Below, piece after piece: positions 57,704 to 64,000 of a stretch of DNA of 64,000 bases (its first letter is position 1; each line of letters begins with the position of its first letter). The notes under the pieces are model-generated. The model was given only the letters and a program-made list of their open reading frames with translations, did not search any database and was not told the DNA's origin. This DNA comes from Aralia elata (lineage: Eukaryota > Streptophyta > Magnoliopsida > Apiales > Araliaceae). Location: the NCBI GenBank assembly GCA_034770075.1, contig JAVJAP010000027.1, forward strand, positions 124,001 to 188,000, in the 5' to 3' direction. Made by a program: the position numbers and the translations under genes.

Positions 57704-60700
57704 TGTGGCGCCCCCAAATTCGGGTCTCCAAATACCCGGATCTGGTCATCACGATCCAATACAACATTCACCTCTAACAACATATGATATCGAAAAGTGC
57801 GGAATATATAAACATACGTTGTTCATTACAAGGTGTTACTATTCCCAGAATACAAATAACCTTAAACACGTCCACAAAATTCATACCCTAAATAGCTATC
57901 AGGGTTTAAATTACATTAACAGAAATTAACTAACACATGAATCTAAGTCTGCTACGAGAAGTCTATCATTTCATCTTTTCTTTCCCTTTATTCTTCCCTG
58001 ACGTCTCGGGTTTAGCTGCAATAAAGTCATGATATAGCAAGAATGAGCAACGAGTTTGCCCAGCAAGTTTAAAGTGCAACAATAAGAATATATCATGATG
58101 AAGGGATATTAAAGGGATTTCAACAATAGAATAATCAGAAGCAAGAACATTAAATGCTTTTAGAACAATTGATAGTCAAATAGACTTTGAACGATAACTT
58201 CCAAAGGAGTCAATAGCTAGTTGACCCTCTGGTTACTGGCTACAGAATAACGTACTTGAGGGGATCAGCCTCGCGTACCCTATGTATATGCATAACATTT
58301 AATTCTGCTATTTGTACCTTATATACGGTACGTGGGGTACTCCCCTATAAATAAAGGGGTGTTCATACAGTCTAAGAATCCTTACCATTGATTGGTTCGG
58401 ATAGCTTTTATAAATTCTCACAAAATTGTCTGGCCGAACAAGGGTTCAGACTTAACCATGAATGGTTCATAAAACTTCTGAATCTAATTCAATATTCGAA
58501 TTCAAATGCATGAGTGCGAATGCCAATAAATACCCAGATGTGGAATAATTTTAAAAGTAATTAGACCACTTATAGCATGCTTGGAGGTAAAATTCAAGCT
58601 TAAAGAATACTTGCAATAATATATACCTTCTGCATGAATTTAAAATACTGCATAAGGTTTTAGAAGTAGTGCTCAAGGTAAAAAAATTGAGTAAGGAAGA
58701 ACTTGCAATAATGTAAGAAGTTTAGGGTAGAGAACTTGCAGAAATCAAAGTTCGGGATAGAGGACTTGCCTGTTTGCTCAGCTACAGATAAATTCTAGCT
58801 TTAATTACTTGACCGTGGATAACCTATCAGTTGGTAGAATTGGTTTATCCATTAGCATTGCATAATTATACCCACTTATGCTATCCATTTAGCAGATAAA
58901 TAATTCACCGAACTTAATTACTACCTAGCCATCAGCTAACAAAAATTTAATGACCTCTATTTATTATTTAAACAGATAATAATTAATCAGGGTCACTTAT
59001 CATTTGAATACTCCAATTATTACCCTTAATTGTCCCCAGGTATGGTCTAACAATCCTTATTTATCATCTATAAAATAAATTTATTTTGGTTTAGAGATGA
59101 CAGAAACCATTGATCATTTATTCAGTTTACTCTTAATTACCATTACCTTAGGGGTAATTTAGTAATTATTAACCTTGTCTCTTATTCAACATTGATTTGA
59201 TACTTACTGTATGAATCCTGCCCATACTTAATTATTATTAAGAAATCCTTAAGGGTTTATTATCATTATCTATTAAGGGCCGTAGCTAAACTTATAAATC
59301 TCCCTTATACTTAATCATTATTTCATTAATGATTAAGTAGTTAATTTCCTTCTTACTCAATAATTATACTTAATTATTATTATTATTAAATAATAATTAA
59401 ATACTTAGTACCTTTATTTAAATAACAAAAAAATTATTTTATTAACTTTACTCATATTTAATTATTATTATTAAATAATAATTAAATATTTATTATCTTT
59501 ATTTATAAATTTATTGTATTAACTTTATTCATATTTAATTATTATTATTATTAAATAATAATTAAATATTTATTATCTTTATTTATTATTAATAAATAAT
59601 TATTAACTTATTTATTAGTTACTCTAACCAATCATTTTGCAAATGCATTATTGACTCAATTTAATTACCCATTTAATTAAGTCAATACTTGAATAGTTGA
59701 TTAACAATGTAACAACCATTAGACTCCATTGGCTAATTATTTTTGTTTAAATAAACAAATGAATTACAAAATCCAATTTGGAAATTGACTAACTTATTGC
59801 CTAGCACCACTAAACATCACAGTTCCTGCTATAACCTTTCAAGCTCATTACAGCCCAACAAGAACAACACAATACTGATTCCCCACATTAAAACTAACCC
59901 AGACAAGGTAATCCAAAACCAGTCCTTTAACTGAGGGAACCAACGCATTGAGATGCTACTATATGTACCAATCCCACAATAGTACAGTCCCAAAACAGGG
60001 GAACAGCACAATCTCATTCAAAGGAGGAAAAATGAACTAATCACATTACCAGGTTTCCAAATCAACCAAACAATACCCAAAATTAAATCCTAATACAGAG
60101 CAACTATACTCTAATTACAGTATTATAAGCCAACCAACACAGTCGGCCATACCACATCAAGTGCAATAAAAAAAACTCAATACAGCTGCTAGAACCTTTA
60201 AGGTTCACCAACAACATTTTTTTTTCCCAAATAAAAGCCTAATACAGTATGTGACATTACCAAAACAGTCGGTATTACAAGACTTATGCATACCAGAAAG
60301 AGTTTATACAAACCCAGTACAAGAACCATCACGTCTTTCCAATAATTCCCAACACAGTTGAACAACACATCCTAATTACAGGAAGAAAGAAACTAAAACA
60401 ACCCACAGGAAATTATACAAAATTTTAACTAGAGAACTAGCACAGTTTGCTCACTGGTATACCTTGGGGTAGTTCGAGTCGCCGTCCGTCGTCGCCGTCC
60501 GAAGTAATCAACCCAATCAGTGGACATTCGCAAGGGCCTTCCCCTGTTTTCCCTTCTCTCTGTATTCTGCTCACAATTTAAAACCTAAATTTCTAATTGG
60601 GAGCTCTCAACCAAAAGAATTTGGCAGTGTTGGTTTAGGGCTTGAGGAGTCCAATTTATAGAACTAATTTTACCCAATTTATTTGGGTATTACCCTAATT

Positions 60701-61604
60701 GATCGAGCCATTGACCAGTGGTAGGGGGATATGCAGCGATTGACAGTTCCTGTTGCTTCCCAGCTGGGTTCGGCCGATACTTCGAGATGCGTGGCTTCAC
60801 CGGTCACGTCGCCGGATTTTAGGGACCCTTGGTCCTTGCCGCTTGTTTCTCGATCGCTAGTGACCACCCCGCTCCGTCCACCGGTCTTCCTCACGCCGTC
60901 GGTCGACCTTAGCCGTCGTCGGCGCCTTTTCCCCTGTCCTTTGTCGATTGATGGATTGATTGAAAGTTTGGTTTGATTTTTAATTTGGGTAGCTAGGGCT
61001 TGGGATTCTATCGGTCACCACTGATACAAGGTTTGGCTTGATTTTTTTTTTTTTTTGGTTTCTTCCCCATTTGATATGCCGGTTGTCATTACTCTCAAAC
61101 CCCATGGGTCATGACCCGGCTGGTGAAAAGGAAGTGGGCTCATCAATATGGAGTTGGGTCGGATCAATAGGAAGGTGGCCCAATTAGAAAAAAATAAAAT
61201 TGGGCTTGCCTAATAAAATTTGGGTCTTATTGAAATAAAAGTAACTAGCCCAACTTGAAATTATTATGCTCTTAATAGTTAATTTGAATTAAGTAATTTA
61301 ATTAATTAATAAAAATTTATTTCACCAATAACTTCTTATTTGAATTATTTTAATCCGGTAATAATAAAATAAATTTTTTTATTAATCTTCTCCCAATTTC
61401 TTCCAAATAAAATCTTGGGAGTTAACCCATTAATTTAAATCGCACTAATAATGAGCCCCTTTAATGCAAGAAGTTTATTGGACCTATAATTATATAATTA
61501 AATAAACATTCTTACATGGGTCCAATTAAATTTGAAAATTAAATATAATGAATTTATTTATTAAAATAAATTTGATACAGTGTTTAAAATTTCTGGACAT
61601 TACA
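57704..61604 (-). repeat. F 3' LTR
   Basis: TGTGGCGCCCCC...TGGACATTACA on the plus strand. TATA on the minus strand at 60653-60660. AT-rich array of about three units at 59330-59620. Shares blocks with LTR J across its length. Open frames inside it (for example 60679-60976) have no support. Confidence 0.92.
60653..60660 (-). promoter_or_regulatory. F LTR TATA box
   Basis: TATAAATT on the minus strand, about 945 bp from the LTR 5' end. The same element lies at 37698-37705 in J. Confidence 0.5.
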
Positions 61605-61624
61605 TCCTCTCCCCCTTATAAAAA
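61605..61624 (-). promoter_or_regulatory. F polypurine tract
   Basis: The minus strand carries a run of purines with GGGGGAGAGGA directly at the LTR edge. Confidence 0.88.
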
Positions 61625-61651
61625 TTCCGTCCTCGGAATTTCAATCTAAGG

Positions 61652-64000
61652 TCACTCAAACAACTGAGGGTAATTTGCTCTCATTTTCTCTTCGAGCTCC
61701 CACGTAGCTTCTTCCACCGCGTGGTTCCTCCAGAGAACTTTAACCGAATGAATGATTTTATTCCTCAGCTTCTGCTCTTTTCTATCCAGTATTTGAACAG
61801 GGATCTCCTCGTACGATAAATCCCTTTCGACTTGAATTGGTTCATAGGAGATGACATGTTTGTAATCTGGCTTATATGGACGTAATACTGATACGTGAAA
61901 CACGTTGTGAATGTGCTCAAGTTCAGGAGGTAATGCTACCTCGTACGCCACTTCGCCGATCCGCCTCAAAATTTCGAACGGTCCTATGAACCTAGGGCTC
62001 AATTTACCCTTCTTCCCAAAACGGATCTTTCCTTTCCAGGGAGATACCTTCAGAAACACAAAGCTACCAACTTCAAAGTCTCGTTTCTGGCGATGTAAGT
62101 CCGCGTACTTCTTTTGGCGATCCTGGGCTGCTACTAACCGTTGTCTTATTACTTTAATGATTTCCACAGTTTGTTGTACCAACTCTGGTCCCAACAACCT
62201 CCGTTCACCAACTTCATCCCAACACAACGGCGTTCGACACTTTCTTCCGTATAGCGCTTCGTACGGTGGCATACCAATGCTAGCATGGTAACTATTGTTG
62301 TAAGCGAACTCTACCAGTGGCAAGTGATCGTCCCAGCTGCCACTTAAGTCCATCACAACTGCCCGGAGCATATCCTCTAGAGTCTGAATTGTTCGCTCAC
62401 TCTGACCATCGGTCTGAGGATGATACGCCGTACTCATTCTTAACTGTGTTCCCAGTCTCTCCTGTAGACTTCTCCAGAAATTCGACGTGAAGCGCGGATC
62501 CCTGTCAGACACAATAGATACCGGCATTCCATGTCGTGATACTATTTCCTTCACGTAAAGTTTCGCCAACTGTTCTAATTTGTACCTGATCTTGATTGGT
62601 AGAAAGTGGGCAGACTTGGTCAACCGATCCACGATCACCCAGATGGCGTCTAGACCCTTTTGCGTTGTTGGAAGTCCCACTACGAAATCCATTGTGATGT
62701 GCTCCCACTTCCATTCGGGAATCTCTAAGGGTTGCAACAATCCGCTCGGCCGTTGGTGCTCAGCCTTGATCCGTTGACAGGTTAAACACCGGCTAACGAA
62801 TTCTGCAACTTCCCCTTTCAAATGCGGCCACCAATAATGTTGACGAAGATCTTGATACATTTTGGTGCTACCTGGATGTACCGAAAATCTCGTATTATGG
62901 GCCTCTTGCAAAATTTCTTCCCTTAGGTCTGGTACGTACGGTACCCAGATCCTTCCCTCGAATCTTAGCAGCCCTGTACTGTCAATTTTGAATTTCAACG
63001 TTTTCCCCTCCGATAGTTGTTTCTTAATGTCAATGCATTCCTCGTCAAATTCTTGAGCCTCTTTTATCTTATCCAGTAGAGTTGGACCTACCGTCACGGC
63101 GAACACCTTTTCGTCCACCTCCATTGGATACCTAACTTCCAGCTCCAGACGTTCAAAGTCCCGTATCAACTCCTCCTGGACTGTCAGCTGCATCAGTTTC
63201 ACCTTGCCTTTCCTACTTAAGGCATCAGCCACTACATTTGCTTTGCCCGGATGGTACAGAATTTCACAGTCGTAGTCCTTGATCAATTCTAACCATCGGC
63301 GTTGCCTCATGTTCAGCTCCTTTTGAGTGAAGATATATTTCAGACTTTTGTGATCTGTATATATCTCGCACTTCTCCCCGTATAGGTAGTGCCTCCAAAT
63401 TTTCAAGGCGAAAACTACCGCTGCTAACTCCAAGTCATGAGTCGGATAACCCTTCTCATAATCCTTCAGCTGACGCGATGCGTATGCCACGACCTTGCCG
63501 TGTTGCATCAGTACACAGCCAAGACCCTTGTGTGATGCATCGCTATACACTACGAAACCCCCAGTGTTGTCTGGTAAGGTCAACACTGGTGCTTGGCTGA
63601 GTCTCTTCTTCAACTCCATGAAACTCTCCTCACACTTCTCCGACCAAACAAACTTGACTGTTTTCCTGGTGAGATTGGTCAACGGCGATGCTATCTTTGA
63701 AAAATCCTGGATGAATCTCCGATAGTATCCCGCTAATCCCAAGAAACTCCGGATCTCTGTCGGCGTCTTCGGCTGTTCCCAGTTGATAACCGCCTCTACT
63801 TTTGCTGGGTCCACCGAAACACCATTCTTGTCTATGACATGACCCAGAAACTGTACCCTCTGCAACCAAAACTCACACTTCGAAAATTTTGCGTACAATT
63901 TCTCCCTCCTGAGAGCTTCTAAAACAACTCTTAAGTGTTCAGCATGCTCCTCCTCTGTTCCTGAATACACCAGGATGTCATCGATGAATACGACTACGAA
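61652..64000 (-). CDS. Tekay-type chromovirus pol: RT, RNase H, integrase, chromodomain (partial)
   Basis: Open for 782 codons from the right window edge to the stop at 61652-61654, with no frameshift; the N-terminal part is outside. Numbering from base 64000, RT catalytic FIDDIL is at residues 5-10, followed by the RT thumb and connection. RNase H spans about 145-265, with Asp154 (YSDAS), Glu191, Asp216 (YTDHKSL) and Asp259 (VADALSR). The integrase zinc finger is His368, His375, Cys405, Cys408. The catalytic triad is Asp438 (MDFVVGLP), Asp499 (SDRDPRF), Glu535 (GQSERT), an exact D,D35E. The chromodomain covers about 735-780 (WRNHAVEEATWELEEKM). It reverse-transcribes and inserts the element. 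All visible key residues are present, unlike every other pol here except the short Athila-A integrase, so this copy is recent or under constraint until recently. The apparent GTG start at 63970 is only an internal Val. Confidence 0.95.
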   Translation of the reverse strand, partial: FVVVFIDDILVYSGTEEEHAEHLRVVLEALRREKLYAKFSKCEFWLQRVQFLGHVIDKNGVSVDPAKVEAVINWEQPKTPTEIRSFLGLAGYYRRFIQDFSKIASPLTNLTRKTVKFVWSEKCEESFMELKKRLSQAPVLTLPDNTGGFVVYSDASHKGLGCVLMQHGKVVAYASRQLKDYEKGYPTHDLELAAVVFALKIWRHYLYGEKCEIYTDHKSLKYIFTQKELNMRQRRWLELIKDYDCEILYHPGKANVVADALSRKGKVKLMQLTVQEELIRDFERLELEVRYPMEVDEKVFAVTVGPTLLDKIKEAQEFDEECIDIKKQLSEGKTLKFKIDSTGLLRFEGRIWVPYVPDLREEILQEAHNTRFSVHPGSTKMYQDLRQHYWWPHLKGEVAEFVSRCLTCQRIKAEHQRPSGLLQPLEIPEWKWEHITMDFVVGLPTTQKGLDAIWVIVDRLTKSAHFLPIKIRYKLEQLAKLYVKEIVSRHGMPVSIVSDRDPRFTSNFWRSLQERLGTQLRMSTAYHPQTDGQSERTIQTLEDMLRAVVMDLSGSWDDHLPLVEFAYNNSYHASIGMPPYEALYGRKCRTPLCWDEVGERRLLGPELVQQTVEIIKVIRQRLVAAQDRQKKYADLHRQKRDFEVGSFVFLKVSPWKGKIRFGKKGKLSPRFIGPFEILRRIGEVAYEVALPPELEHIHNVFHVSVLRPYKPDYKHVISYEPIQVERDLSYEEIPVQILDRKEQKLRNKIIHSVKVLWRNHAVEEATWELEEKMRANYPQLFE

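Larger units (their letters stand above)
57704..64000 (-). mobile_element. F: reverse Tekay-type chromovirus with intact pol end
   Basis: 3' LTR 57704-61604 (3901 bp), PPT 61605-61624, then pol open to the window edge. Long LTRs plus a Tekay-style chromodomain give the lineage. Inserted in E3; left TSD candidate GCTCA (57699-57703). The gag side lies to the right of the window. Confidence 0.9.

Noticed and set aside
60679..60976. Possible small gene near the F LTR TATA box
   Set aside because: The frame lies in the LTR U3/R region, overlaps a frame on the other strand, and is not kept in LTR J.
1..64000. tRNA, rRNA, snoRNA or microRNA genes and bacterial-style operons or ribosome binding sites
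   Set aside because: No cloverleaf, rRNA core or hairpin precursor was recognised by eye, and the DNA is plant nuclear, so bacterial signals do not apply.

Overview
This window is nuclear DNA from a flowering plant, most likely a eudicot, and lies in a repeat-dominated (heterochromatin-like) region. I see no complete host gene, tRNA or rRNA. Almost every base belongs to an LTR retrotransposon of a plant lineage: Ty3/gypsy Athila-like, Ty3/gypsy Tat/Ogre-like, Ty3/gypsy chromovirus of Tekay/Del type, and one Ty1/copia family with about 1.8-kb LTRs. The assignment rests on integrase, RT, RNase H and chromodomain motifs, primer binding sites, polypurine tracts, TG...CA LTR ends and 5-bp target-site duplications (TSDs) read directly from the sequence. 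The species cannot be named from this.

Layout, left half (1-28408): a deep nest. An Athila-like element (Athila-A; integrase end 2-892, extra ORF 2130-3218, 3' LTR 13702-15311) is interrupted by a reverse copia (Copia-1, 3874-12990, TSD AGTCT). Athila-A itself sits in a second Athila-like LTR (family B, remnant 15312-15801). That LTR sits in a reverse copia LTR (Copia-C, 15802-17243 plus 28112-28171), which is also split by a forward copia (Copia-2, 17244-28106, TSD ATAAG). The 5' LTR of Copia-2 carries a solo family-B LTR (17657-19453, TSD CCTGT). Copia-C in turn lies in a chromovirus-like LTR end (to 28408), which abuts the 3' region of another Athila-like element (28409 to about 29603).

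Middle (29604-39459): degenerate chromovirus LTR and internal remains with another solo family-B LTR (29969-31845, TSD TTCAA), a forward LTR fragment (33564-34606), a 4-kb chromovirus LTR (34607-38664), and a 155-codon coiled-coil reading frame (38665-39129) of unknown origin. The last is the only coding stretch that does not look like a standard retrotransposon domain.

Right half (39460-64000): a copia 5' LTR plus leader (Copia-D) cut by a reverse Tat/Ogre-like element (G, 41962-51162). G is reduced to LTRs, a collapsed pol and a 3' region full of tandem repeats. An unidentified retroelement-like stretch (51163-52758) follows, then a reverse chromovirus (E1) whose integrase is cut by the LTR of a related copy (E3). 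E3 is cut by a third, apparently coding-competent Tekay-type element (F, 57704 to beyond 64000) with an open pol frame running off the right edge.

The signals that the element list does not explain are: (1) near-identical GC-rich palindromes (core TCGCCGGGGCGA, or GCGCGGCCGCGC) inserted as small arrays in the LTRs or leaders of several unrelated retrotransposon families; (2) a hairpin with an RGGA loop and changing stems just upstream of Athila polypurine tracts; (3) two independently inserted copia copies that share the same lesions in IN, RT and RNase H, which points to amplification in trans of a dead master; and (4) higher-order tandem repeats in the Tat/Ogre-like 3' region.
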